A DNA stretch of 64,000 nt, from contig OX439135.1 of the NCBI GenBank assembly GCA_949318235.1, positions 23,576,957-23,640,956 on the forward strand, written 5' to 3'. Positions 1-11,089 of this stretch are shown here, one piece after another. A model generated the notes under the pieces. The model searched no databases. It worked only from the letters and a program-made list of their open reading frames with translations, and was not told where the DNA came from. Position numbers and translations under genes: made by a program. Numbering within the stretch: the first letter of the stretch is position 1; every line of letters starts with the position of its first letter. Source of the stretch: Ecdyonurus torrentis (Eukaryota; Arthropoda; Insecta; Ephemeroptera; Heptageniidae).

Positions 1-63
1 ATGCACTACTCCAGTATGGCCTCCAAGTGCAATAAATATGACGTCCTCCGCATATACCCTATA
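1..63 (-). repeat. MITE family A, truncated end
   Basis: This is the terminal part of a dispersed family also seen near 16.05, 25.77, 38.51, 59.04 and 59.71 kb. The diagnostic end is a CATAYACCCTATAG motif next to a TGACGTCA-like block. Only one end lies inside the window. It is non-coding. Confidence 0.7.
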
Positions 64-239
64 GAATCTTACCGTCGTTCAATCTTTCGTGATTTTACTT
101 CCTATACATAATGTTGTGCTCAGGGTACAAAAAAAACCATCGATTACAGTTTCAATCCTACGATCTTCTTAACATACAACATCCCGACACTTCATTGCTA
201 AAAGCAGGTTAAAACAATATATTTTTTGAGTGTCAAATA

Positions 240-768
240 AATGTGTATGTGTAATAATTTAATAAAATTTATTATAATATTTTTAATTTTGTCGTAAAAA
301 ATATTAAATAAAATACTATAAAATTTATATATAAATATGTTTTTTTATTATTTATATTATCAAAATAATCGTATAAAATTATTGCTATTAATTATTACAC
401 AAATAAATTTTTGTTTTCAAAAGGCAGCTAGTATGCTATTTTTGTGTGGTATTTAAAAATTCTTTAGGAATAATAAATAATATTGGTGTATATAAAACTA
501 CTTAGAATAAAGTACTACTTCATATTTTAAATAATTTTTTTAATTTAAATTTATTTCAAGTGAGACGGTGACCAATACGCCGCAAGACGGATTACGTTTC
601 TTTTTTTTTTTTTTAATCGTTGAAATTATTTTGGACGAGTTCGAAACTACTGGACAACTTTTTCCAGTGGCCAAAATTTTTAAAGAAGTTGTTGGAGAAA
701 ATAAAGATTTTTTTTTAAAGAAAATAAAAAATCAGCCGCTGGAAAAAGTTATCAAAAAGGTGTAAATT
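240..768 (+). repeat. Dispersed repeat family B, copy 1
   Basis: This stretch matches 44070-44600 over several hundred bases, including the blocks around AAAATTCTTTAGGAATAATA, GTGACCAATACGCC and TCAGTGGCCAAAATTTT-like sequence. The 65-aa frame inside it (from about 568) is not conserved in the second copy, so I do not call it a gene. In the second copy the 3' side folds back on the 5' side, so the family is a fold-back element. Confidence 0.65.
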
Positions 769-899
769 CAAAGTAGCATGTAGTAAAACGCTTCCGATAA
801 ATCTTAAATGAGCAGATTTAAATTTTTTTTCATTAAATTTAATTTGCATCGCTAGTAGTTAGCACTGTTTTAATTAGCTTTATTTCAATTGTGCATCCC

Positions 900-1300
900 C
901 AGCATTTTGATTTTCATATACGATATAAAATTTACAAACTTTGATTTTAATTTTATTACTTTGTAAAAGTAAACAATTGTTTACATATCATTTTTTTAAA
1001 TTGTCGATTTATGTTTTTTTTTAGTACGCAAAGCATAGTACTTCATTTTTTTTTATCTAACGAAGAAACAAACAGTGTAAAAAATGAAAGATATAATACC
1101 CTGAAATTTATGCAAAAATGTTGGCACATATGTTCTACTGGTTGCCTATATCAAGAAATGGCAGGGGCTGACATGAGATCGCTACGTAATTTAACGTGAT
1201 TTAAATACAAATCTTTGACGTAATAAATGTAATTATATTATCAAATACTATTATTTAGTTTAGACACATATTGTGTTATCGTACTGCAGCTTCTGCATAT
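900..1300 (+). repeat. Outer inverted-repeat arm, left
   Basis: Read on the minus strand, this arm matches 14466-15195: shared blocks include the ATCTCATGTCAGCCCC-like segment, ATAGGCAACCAGTAGA and AAACAATTGTTTAC. It also holds the uninterrupted sequence into which the Kolobok-type element at 7962-14461 inserted (TTAA at 1191-1194). The 62-aa frame at 1011-1199 is chance sequence in the repeat. Confidence 0.75.
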
Positions 1301-1369
1301 TGCTGTCTATTCAAGGTCCATATATAAGAGGTTAAATGCTCCGGGAAAAGTTTTGGCCAAGGTCACGCG

Positions 1370-2591
1370 GCTTAAAGGAATTCACTAAACACGTCATATC
1401 ACCACATGCAACTTTGTTCACCTTATCAGTGACGTAACTGGTGAACGGTATCGTATTGGCTTAGAATCAAGGAAAATCCATCGCAAAATGAAATCGATTG
1501 CGCGAGTTTTGTGCTGCGCTCACCCTCTTTATTATATGTACCTTGATCGCTATTGATACTGCTTCACATGGTTCACTTCACGATCCTGTTGTTACATGAG
1601 CGCATGCATTGCAAGTATTTACGTCACGTTTAATAATGTCTCTGATCTTCAGACTGACATATAGCTGACTGACTCATGCATATAGCTTCATGCATACATT
1701 ATAATTAGCAAATACTGTTGTACTTATGTATAATGGATGTCCGTTACTGAATTCGGCGTGCGTAGGGCCTAATTCGTTAAAAAAAAGATTGATAAGAACA
1801 TCTTGTTCCTATTGTTTAAGTGGCAACCAATAAAAAGTAAGCTTATTGCTGGTGTTCTCTGTGCAGGCGGGACTTAAGAATGAGCCAAAAGTCAGAAAAC
1901 TTATGTAAGTGAAATTCCCGCACGTGTGCATAGTATGCGGGTGCTGACGTCACATAAGCCACGTAGTCGGTGCTTAGACTCTTGCATGTGCGGTACGCTC
2001 CAACTACAAGTGGCCATCTCACTTGCAATTTCCCTACACGAAGCTCGATTCTTGCAGCCTTCTTGCGGCGATGATAGGGTTACCAAGACGAGATAGATAC
2101 ACGCTAGAATACTCACGGCTGCATGGAATTTCCTCGCGACAACGTCGTAGATGAGAAGCACGAGGTTTGGTTTCCGGACAATCACGTGACCAACGTTGCG
2201 ACGATCGAGTAAAGGAATGCCCGAAGGTAGATGATAGGGCGGCGAACTCTCGTGACTCCCCTCCCGTACAGAGGTGGAGGTGTAGGAATAGTTCCCAATA
2301 TGCCTGTTGGTGTTCGGTTTGTTTGGAAGTCTCCCTGGATTAGAGCACAGCGTCTCTGTTGGGCCCAGAACCGAGTCCTGCTCCGAGTAGGAGTTTATCA
2401 ATGAGGACCAAGCCATAAGTCATCGTACTTGTCGGGTTGCGCTTATTCTGAGTAAATAGCACAGCTTATATAGAGTCACTATACTGGTGAGGGGTGTGCG
2501 AGTGTCGTGTTAGTCAAAGCTCCTGCAGCGCTTTGACCTTTTTTTTTTACTTTTTTTTTTTTTTTTTTAATTTTACTCTTCATTTTTTTAC
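1370..2591 (-). repeat. Large palindrome, left arm with TATA box
   Basis: The arm is the reverse complement of 4126-5250 (plus a detached block at 5757-5815). Over 1843-2416 the two arms encode identical 171-aa and 61-aa frames on opposite strands, so the DNA is almost unchanged between arms. A TATATAAG box lies at 2465-2472 on the minus strand, about 50 bp upstream of the open frame. I do not recognise the 171-aa frame (1901-2416) as any protein. The TATA box and moderate GC content resemble a retroelement long terminal repeat, but no integrase- or RT-coding interior is present. Confidence 0.8.
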
Positions 2592-2754
2592 TTATTAAAA
2601 TGTTTTGTATATATATGTATTATTAAAAAAAATTTAAATAGATATTTTTAGGGTACAGAAATATTTAAATATTTAACAAATTTTAGAATGTTTCATTAAC
2701 TTTTAAATAAAGTCATGAAATTCAACACAATCATAATACGAGAAATAACAAGGC

Positions 2755-3135
2755 AAAAATTCAAAGTGTTTATAAAAGAACAGAACTGTACAATAGGGGT
2801 CCTTTCTGTGGTTCTCTAAGTATTTATAATAATCTACCATCCATCTTAAGAAAGGAACCAGATCAAATTATGTTTAAAAAAAGTTTAAAAAACATTTTTA
2901 TTAAATTAACAATATTATTCAGTCGATGAGTCTATTAACGACTCAGATAAGTAATCATTTAAAAAAAAATTATTTGTTTATTTTTAAATTGTGTAATTGT
3001 TATTGTATATATGCTTGACTATAAATTCTTATTGCTATATTTTTTAACAATAACCAGGACTGATACATATTTTTATGTATTATGTGATTTATGTGATGTG
3101 TATACGATGAAATAAAAAAATAAAAAGTTTTGAAT
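2755..3135 (+). pseudogene. LINE reverse-transcriptase C-terminal relic and 3' tail
   Basis: One frame around 2794-2926 reads a short peptide of the type found at the extreme C terminus of Jockey/CR1-like LINE ORF2, with a G-x-L-x-IYNNLPS-x-LR motif followed by FKKSLK, then a stop. An AT-rich tail with AATAAA-like signals follows (near 3110-3120). The rest of the element is missing, so this is a 5'-truncated copy, as is typical of LINEs. It lies in the spacer between the two palindrome arms. The superfamily assignment rests on this short motif only. Confidence 0.5.
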
Positions 3136-3333
3136 TTTGAATCGTGAATGCAATTATTCTTAGCCAACAATTTATTATGATTTTTTAAATAAATAATTTA
3201 ATTTATTTTTCACGTCATATGTCTGTGATTAGGTGATACAATACTAAATAAATATAGAACACTTGAGCACACGGCATAAATATATATTTTAAATATTTTT
3301 GGAATCTTCAAGTTCTTATGTAGATCTAGTTAA

Positions 3334-3669
3334 GGGAGTAGGAGACCGACGTCGGCCATCAGACTCGAAGTTTTCTCGTCAAAAAGTTCTGAAATTTTGC
3401 ACAATGATACTTCAGCTTGAAAAAAAATTCAAATATATAAAAAAAACTTGGGGGGTTACCTTGCAAATTAATTTTATATGATTTTTTCAAATTTTAAGCC
3501 CATAAGGCCCGATGTTAATTTCAATAATTTTTTTTTTCTTTTTTTCGGGTCGGTTAAACATCATGAAATTTTTATGACGGGTAGGTGTGACACTTAGCTA
3601 CACAATGACAACAAATTTTGACACTAAACATTTCTAGTTTTTGAGATATAAGGTCGGTACCCTACTCCC
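3334..3669 (+). mobile_element. TTAA-flanked MITE, family C
   Basis: The element starts GGGAGTAGG and ends CCTACTCCC and is flanked on both sides by TTAA (3330-3333, 3670-3673). It is non-coding, about 336 bp. Related copies are at 44855-45180 (also TTAA-flanked) and 41312-41470 (truncated). TTAA target duplication is typical of Kolobok and piggyBac superfamilies. The open frame at 3299-3481 is a by-product. Confidence 0.8.
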
Positions 3670-4125
3670 TTAAAAACTTAAAATCAATAGTGAAAATAAA
3701 ATAATATTCTTAATTAGATTTTTAAAAAAATTAATAATATTTTAATGCATTTTTTGTACTCTTTATTGGTCAATTAGTATAATGTAGCATGGTGTAAGCA
3801 AATTGACAATTCCATGTAATGTCTAATTAACATAAAATTTATTATATTTCCTTGTAGGAGAGTGGAAATAAAGATACAGTAAATTGAATTTAAAAAAAAA
3901 AATATATTATTAATAATAATAACAATTAAAATTAAATGTATCTGCATGTATTAAAATATGAAGTTTGCAGTATATAGTGAAGCACAGTATGATTGTTAAA
4001 TTTAATATAAAATGTGCACATGTAAATAAATATAGTTGTTTATGTATTATAAGTTAAAAATTCGTTGAAAAAGCATATTTACACAGAATTAAATACCAAA
4101 AAATAAATAAATAATTCCATTTATA

Positions 4126-4904
4126 AAAAAATGAAGAGTAAAAAAAAAAAAAAAAAAAAAAAAAGTAAAAAAAAAAAAAGGTCAAAGCGCTGCAGGAGCT
4201 TTGACGAACACGACACTCGCACACCCCTCACCAGTATAGTGACTCTATATAAGCTGTGCTATTTACTCAGAATAAGCGCAACCCGACAAGTACGATGACT
4301 TATGGCTTGGTCCTCATTGATAAACTCCTACTCGGAGCAGGACTCGGTTCTGGGCCCAACAGAGACGCTGTGCTCTAATCCAGGGAGACTTCCAAACAAA
4401 CCGAACACCAACAGGCATATTGGGAACTATTCCTACACCTCCACCTCTGTACGGGAGGGGAGTCACGAGAGTTCGCCGCCCTATCATCTACCTTCGGGCA
4501 TTCCTTTACTCGATCGTCGCAACGTTGGTCACGTGATTGTCCGGAAACCAAACCTCGTGCTTCTCATCTACGACGTTGTCGCGAGGAAATTCCATGCAGC
4601 CGTGAGTATTCTAGCGTGTATCTATCTCGTCTTGGTAACCCTATCATCGCCGCAAGAAGGCTGCAAGAATCGAGCTTCGTGTAGGGAAATTGCAAGTGAG
4701 ATGGCCACTTGTAGTTGGAGCGTACCGCACATGCAAGAGTCTAAGCACCGACTACGTGGCTTATGTGACGTCAGCACCCGCATACTATGCACACGTGCGG
4801 GAATTTCACTTACATAAGTTTTCTGACTTTTGGCTCATTCTTAAGTCCCGCCTGCACAGAGAACACCAGCAATAAGCTTACTTGGAACTAGATATTCTTA
4901 TCAA

Positions 4905-4940
<36 letters not shown>

Positions 4941-5250
4941 GAATTAGGCCCCACGAACGCCGAATTCAGTAACGGATATCCATTATACATAAGTTCAACA
5001 GTATTTGCTAATTATAATGTATGCATGAAGCTATATGCATGAGTCAGTCAGCCATATGTCAGTCTGAAGATCAGAGACATTATTATACGTGACGTAAATA
5101 CTTGCAATGTATGCGCTCATGTAACAACAGGATCGTGAGGTGAACCATGTGAAGCAGTATCAATAGCGATCAAATAAAGAGGTTGAGCGCAGCACAGAGG
5201 TATCAATAGCAGTATCAATAGCGATCAAGGTATATATAATAAAGAGGTTG
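4126..5250 (+). repeat. Large palindrome, right arm with TATA box
   Basis: This is the mirror of 1370-2591. It begins next to a long A tract and the block GGTCAAAGCGCTGCAGGAGC, then a TATATAAG box at 4246-4253 and the 171-aa open frame 4302-4817, identical to the one in the left arm. The poly-T tract at 4909-4937 is much longer than in the left arm (about 8 A/T), showing slippage. Part of the arm near 5160-5245 carries a short local duplication of the AGTATCAATAGCGATCAA block. Confidence 0.8.
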
Positions 5251-5757
5251 CGTAAGTGGTGGTCCAATAGAGGGGGATAAGGAGGCATTTCCCCCGGGCG
5301 CAGGAGTAAAAAAGGAGCACAGGCGAGAGTAATAAGTGACCAATAAATTAAAAACTACAGTAAAATAGCTTAAAGAAAGCATACAATCATAAACAATATA
5401 GTAAAGCACTTAATATCAGTATTTTATATGTAAAACAATATAAAACTCAATTTTACAGTTTTTTTTTTTTTTTTTTTTTTTTTTAATAAACCAAGTAACA
5501 ATTTTTATACTCCCTAAAACAATTAAATTTTGGTGCAAATAAATAATAATCTTCCGCAAATTTAGTAAAAGATACAAAATTTCAAGATCTTTGGGCGCAA
5601 AATTTACTTGGTTATTTTCTAAAAACAAAAAATACGATACACATAATTTTATTAAAATTTAATTTTAAAAACGATTTTTATTTTTTAACTAATTAATTTT
5701 GTTTTTTCCGAAGAAAAAAATATTGTAAATTGCATATTTAAATTATCATGGGTGACT
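5249..5757. repeat. Insertion replacing part of the palindrome arm
   Basis: Left-arm sequence present at about 1425-1510 is absent here and replaced by this segment. Its start has a CCGGGCGC/AGAGGGGGAT block whose reverse complement recurs at 11445-11512 inside the Kolobok intron insertion. The remainder is AT-rich with a poly-T tract at 5461-5484. I see no gene; the frames at 5215-5409 and 5416-5628 on the minus strand are compositional. Confidence 0.4.
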
Positions 5758-5898
5758 GATAAGGTGAACAAAGTTTCATGTGGTGATATGACGTGTTTAG
5801 TGAATTCCTTTAAGTTACGTAATTTACCGTGATTTAAATACAAATCTTTGACGTAATAAATGTAATTATATTATCAATTACTATTATTTTTTAAACAT

Positions 5899-7882
5899 AT
5901 TGGTTCGTTCTATAAACTACACATAAAATTGAGCCAGTGCTCAGAACTTTTTCCTTTGTTATTAACATATGATCACGACGTCACTGCATATTCGAGACAT
6001 GTACTTCACTTGTACTCAGGGGCGTATCCAGGATTTGACCACGGGGGGGGGGGGGGGTCCACCTGAAATTGAGAAGCATCCGCACCCATTTGAGGGGGGT
6101 GCAGGGGGGGGGGACACCCCCCTGCCAGGGGTGCGGGGGATACCCCCGCAAGAAGTTTTCGTTTTTTGATGTCAAAATACGCTATTTTAATGCGTTTTAA
6201 AAGCATTCTTTTCGTATCAAATTCAATTGTTCCATTAATTTTTTTGAGCCAGTTTTGAAACCAAAATAATACGATTCAGTTTTATGTAGAATATGTAGAA
6301 GACTTATGTAGTTTTATGTAGAAGACTTTGCAAGAGTTTTGATGAGAATATAAACAAACTCAGACCCCAACACAAGTGCTAGCAGAGAACTTTGAACTTT
6401 GTGTTGCTGTATTTTGTTTGTTTTTTTTTCGAGGAAAAAAAGCAAATATCACAATCGAGTTAAAAAATTTCTCGATAGTCAAATTTTTACTCTAGCATAC
6501 TCGCTTATTATAGCTAGCTTCTAGCTTATTTTGCTCGCAGTTTTTTTTTTTTTTTTTTTTTCCCCTTCATTTTTAATATTGTTTTATTTAAGGAAAAAAA
6601 TACTTTAGCTTTCAAGGCTCAGTAAGCTCTATAGAGTACAGTAAAAATTTCAGTTTCGAGAAAAATCGGGAATCTTAATTAAATACATGCACAGGTTGGT
6701 TTATGTTTTAATAAATCATTCATCTATGCCAAATAGGTTATTAAAGAAAAATAAAGTAAAATATGTTATCATTAAAGAATTCTATCCTAAGATACAAAAA
6801 AAAAAAAAAAAAAAAAAAAAGGAAATAAATAAATTAATTAATAAAATAAAAATAATATATCTAATTTTCGAAAGAGCTAATTTTTTCCTTAACTATTTTG
6901 GAACATATTATTTTGTATTTTAAATAACTATTTAACATTTTTCAGGAGGGGCAAAAAAAAAAAGAAGTAATAATACTAATAATAAAAAAGCTGCCATGCA
7001 ATATTGATAACTGCAATGTATCTATTTTCAAAATTACATCAATAGAAACTCAGAAAATAAAATTTAAAAATCAGAAAAGAAAAAAAAAATTATAGAAAAA
7101 GAAAGAAGAAGGAGCGTTTCTTTTAAAAGAATTGTGCACCAATATTTTTTTAAACCGAAAAGCAAAAGGGATTTAAGCACTGAAATATCTTAAAATAAGG
7201 CAATAGAAACAAATTTTATCTTGTAATATCTGATTTTAAACCCCTTTTTTGGTTTATTCATTTTTTTTTCAATATTTTACATATTTATGTGTCAAAAAAA
7301 TCACTCGAGTTCTTTTCGTTTCTTTGATTTTTTCGCTTGCCTCAAACCTGACGGGAAGGGGGTCCGGACCCCCAACCCCCCCCCTGGATACGCCCCTGCT
7401 TGTACTTACGATTTAATTAAGAAATAAAATTTCTGAAGTACTTTTTAATGGTTGAAAGTTATTTTTATATTTTTCTGCATACAAAAAAAGTATCAAAAAT
7501 GCTTAATTTGAGGAAAAATTTGAATTCCTAATAAAATGAGAAGGCGCCTCATGTCATTCGGACACTCTCGCCAGGCACAAGACGAGCCGTCTCACCTGTC
7601 GAGCATTTGCGCCGGAAGTCAAATTTTTACATAACTAAAAAAAAAAAAGATTTTTTTTTTTTTTAAGCAAACATTTTTGAAACATTTTTATCCGTTGAAA
7701 AAGAATCATTATAATATTCATCTAATAAAACGCATGAAAGAAAATTTATTACTGAAATAAATCGTAAGTAAAAGTCAAATATACGTCTCGAATATGCAGT
7801 GACGTCGTGATCATATGTTAATAATAACAGGAAAAAAGTTCTGAGCACTGGCTACATTTTGTATGTAGTTTATAGAACGAAC
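5899..7882. mobile_element. Palindromic element family X, interrupted by a hAT element
   Basis: The termini are inverted copies: GGTTCGTTCTATAAAC at the left and GTTTATAGAACGAACC at the right, with matching sub-terminal sequence for about 110-150 bp (including ATATGATCACGACGTCACTG). A second, uninterrupted copy is at 60741-61612. The flanking AAACATAT/ATATGTTT sequence is itself palindromic because the element sits at the centre of a larger fold-back. It is non-coding. Confidence 0.7.
6017..7398. mobile_element. hAT-type non-autonomous element
   Basis: Inverted termini CAGGGGCGTATCCAGG and CCTGGATACGCCCCTG enclose about 1.4 kb without a transposase. The 8-bp duplication CTTGTACT flanks both ends (6009-6016 and 7399-7406), as expected for hAT insertion. 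The host sequence is found uninterrupted at about 61061-61085. G/C runs lie next to both ends, and A/T homopolymers fill the interior. The small frames at 5969-6206 and 6687-6923 are chance. Confidence 0.88.
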
Positions 7883-7961
7883 CAATATGTTTAAAAAATA
7901 ATAGTATTTGATAATATAATTACATTTATTACGTCAAAGATTTGTATTTAAATCACGTTAA

Positions 7962-8083
7962 AGCGGTTATTTCACCAATATATTTTGATATATTTTTCTA
8001 TTATTGATATCTTATATTTATTTAATGATTTTACAAAGTATTTAAAAAATTCTAGGAAATTTCTTTATAATTTAAATTTAATA
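7962..8083 (+). repeat. Kolobok left terminal inverted repeat
   Basis: About 122 bp, matching the right terminus throughout, apart from an extra AT-rich insertion of about 12 bp near 7986-7998 that the right copy lacks. Confidence 0.85.
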
Positions 8084-8829
8084 ATTTGTTTTTTAAAATG
8101 AAGAGTGCTAAAAGAGATGTTGCAACAGTGTATAATATAGCAGACGATTTTTTTATGCTTGCGCGCAGCCAGTCTGCGCAACAATCATTCATTCTTTCTC
8201 GCTCTCTCAAAGTAATCGGCTCGCGTGAAACTTGGCTGCTGCTTGCTGCTCGCTGCTATGCTCCTCTCTCTCGGCCAGCATGAATAAACATTTTACTACA
8301 ATAAAAAGTTATACCTCTCTCGTAATTCCTTTCAATAATAAAATATTTTTAACAAAAAAATAAAATAGAAAATATACAAGAAATTATTTACTTTTTTTAA
8401 AATTTGTATATTTTATTATGCATGGTACATATTCATGAATAACAAAATAATAGTTCTTTAAAAAAAAAAAAAAGGATTTATTATATATTTGCAAGACAAT
8501 ACAGAAAACAAAACATTTGAAGCCAAGCGAGCGGTGTCAAGCCGCGCCTCTCAATCTCTGATTTGCGGCCCTGATTTGACCGAGGTGGATGGCAAACTGC
8601 ATACCGGCGAGTTCAAGACCGAATGCCGAGAGACATCGAAAGCTCGGTTCGCTGTAAATAATTAATACAAAAACTTTTTAATTTCGTTAGCGCTAAATGC
8701 CGTGATTTATTTATTATTAAATAATGAAAAATTAGTACAATATTATAAGAGTTATTATATTATAATATGTATTTTTTTAATATAATTTTTTATAACGGAA
8801 ATTTCTTTACCTGCGTAACACGCAATTCT

Positions 8830-11065
8830 CTAGCAGCTGAAACGGGTGAGACGTTTTGGTGGCATGTCCTCTCCACTTCGTGGCTTGGGCACCTTGCAGC
8901 TGGTTTTAGGCACGACATTAGTTCCAAAGAGCAGGGTGATGTCAGGCTCAAAGTCCTGTTGATCTGGTGGAACTAAAAGTACAACCTGACGTTGTAGTTC
9001 CAGCCGCCACTCATCATTTTTCTCCGTGTAGAAAGGTCGCCAAATCCACCTTTGAGTCTTTTTAGAATACTCCATGCATTCTTTTATAATCTCTCTTCCA
9101 ACGTTGTGGTTATTGTCCATGGCTGCGAGAATGCTCCTGTCCACCATACCATCATGAGAAAAGCTGAGTCTTTTTGGTAAGTAAATCATCCTAAGGCTGT
9201 GGTACGACTCGACAGACCCAGTGTGAAGATTTGAGCCTGCATGACTGAGATCATTCAATAACCGTTCATCCATAATCAGTTGCTCGAGAGCCATGTAGAC
9301 TTCTTCATCCTCATCCATGTACGCAATATCATCATCTTTCTCGTCTTCTATATTGTGCTCACACGTGCATTCGGATCCAATAATAGTCCATACATGAATA
9401 CCACGCACGTGATACAATACTGAAGTAAATTTTTCAATCAAGAGAGTACCATCTCCTCCACAAGTTGCAGCACTGTGCCATAAATGATTCATAATGGGCT
9501 GCTTCCATTCACTTAAAACGTTGTAACATTTTCTTCTCTTTTCGAGCTCTGTTAATTTTTTTCTCAGTCCTTTGGCAATATGCCACAGGTCATATGAATG
9601 GTTCACGTGGCCAAACTTAGTTCTCATTAATTTAATAACCCCCGAATGCCGGTCTGTGCACAATGTTTTGAGGTTAAACAAAGAAGAGTTCAGTCGTGAC
9701 ACCGTGGTGTTACAAGATTTTGTTTCTAAATCACCGGATGTAGTGTCCAGGGGGTCTTTTTTCATAACAGTCAAATCAATGATTTTATCATTTCTCTGGT
9801 TTTTCAAGCTGAACGTGTGAGTATACGCATTTCTTCCCGGCGAGTCCCACTGCCCATCAGCTAAAAGTTGCGTTCCTTTAGGGTCCATAAGTGCTGCTTC
9901 GTTCTCTTCATCTATTATGTCTTGACGTTGCTTGACCCAATTGCAGCGAATTACTGGAGATACAAACTTTCGCCATAGCCTGTAATAAGTATTATTTGAA
10001 GGTATGGGGACTCCGAGGGTTCTTGCAAAACGAGAAAACGCGCTATAAGATAAGCCAGAGAGAGTAATAGCAGAAATTATAGCAACATTCCCCTCATTTA
10101 TTCTTGATTTGCAATTCTGTGACCTCCAATTGAATTTAAAATTACATTGAGAACATTCTGTTTCTATTGTTATTGAAGAACCACGTAGCTGATGTGTCAC
10201 TGTATTTTCACATTGACAATATTTACATTTTTGGAAGAGTTCAAACAGTTTTTCACTTTGTACAAGTAAAAATCCAACCTTTCGACTTGATTTCTTTTCT
10301 TCTGATTTTTCACATTCTTCTAAAATAGAGCTATCTGAATCAGAGTCTGAACTTTCTTCATCTGACTCTTCTGGTACATACTCTGAACACATTGTGGTAT
10401 CATTATTACTTTGTGTTACTGATGATAATGAATTATTAGTGGTATTCTGAGTAATATTATCACTAATTATGTCATTTATTGAGTTGTTAGTGGAATTTAA
10501 AGAAATATTTACATCTATTTTTGATGACAGCTCTACTGACTCTGTTCCTATAATTTCACACTGTATCCCAATTTCTCTGGTTGCTTTGCTCGACTCATTG
10601 TTAGATATTGCTGGCCTCTTCATTGGTGTAGAGGCGGTAAATAAACTTGCTCTAAATTGAACAGGGGATGATTCGACGACTAATTTTTGTATTTTACGAG
10701 GAGGAGTCGCCTCAATATTAGTTATATTGGAGGCATTTAAATTGAGTGGGTTATTTTCACTACACTCGAAGCTATAGAGAGGAAACGTGTCTGTAGAAGC
10801 TGCAACGCTTTGTGAAGATGTGTGTTGGTCTTCATTCTCGAGCTTTGAACCTTCTGCTGGTGGATGTGGCCGATGTAGCGTAGGTATTGCGGTACACTTC
10901 AAACGCAGCCTCACTTCTAAACCAAATGCACCAGAAACGCTGAATTGGTTTTGGCGCAAGCTGGTCTCTTCATAGCAGCTTGGCTCAAAGTGAGCCGAAC
11001 AGATGAATAATTTCTGTGGTATTTTGTCTGACTTGATTTGTGCAAACGTAAACCATTTTTCATAC
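8830..11065 (-). CDS. THAP-domain DDE transposase, exon 2
   Basis: This exon encodes residues 39-783 of a 783-aa transposase. The open frame continues upstream of any Met to a splice acceptor (polypyrimidine tract then AAAG at 11066-11069) and joins exon 1 at 12293 in frame. It completes the THAP domain: W43, P55, then C61-x2-H64 (ICSAHFEP). An acidic Ser/Asp stretch lies near residues 270-295. A zinc-ribbon-like pair of CxxC motifs is at C319/C322 and C343/C346. The RNase H-like core shows D442 (ADGQWD), D510 (CTDRH) followed by DLWH at 531-534 (the D-x2-H motif of several eukaryotic transposase superfamilies), and E658 (GSVESYH). The frame is unbroken and ends TAG at 8830-8832. The product would bind the element ends through THAP and catalyse excision and integration in the nucleus. 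The catalytic residue assignment is by motif. Confidence 0.88.
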
Positions 11066-11089
11066 CTTTAAAAAAATGAAAGACATTGT

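Noticed and set aside
568..765. 65-aa frame at the left edge as a small gene
   Set aside because: It lies in a dispersed repeat, starts at a non-ATG codon, and the second copy near 44.4 kb does not keep the frame.
1901..4817. 171-aa frames on opposite strands as protein-coding genes
   Set aside because: The frames are identical only because the DNA is an inverted repeat. I see no known domain or conserved motif, and a 61-aa frame overlaps in another phase.
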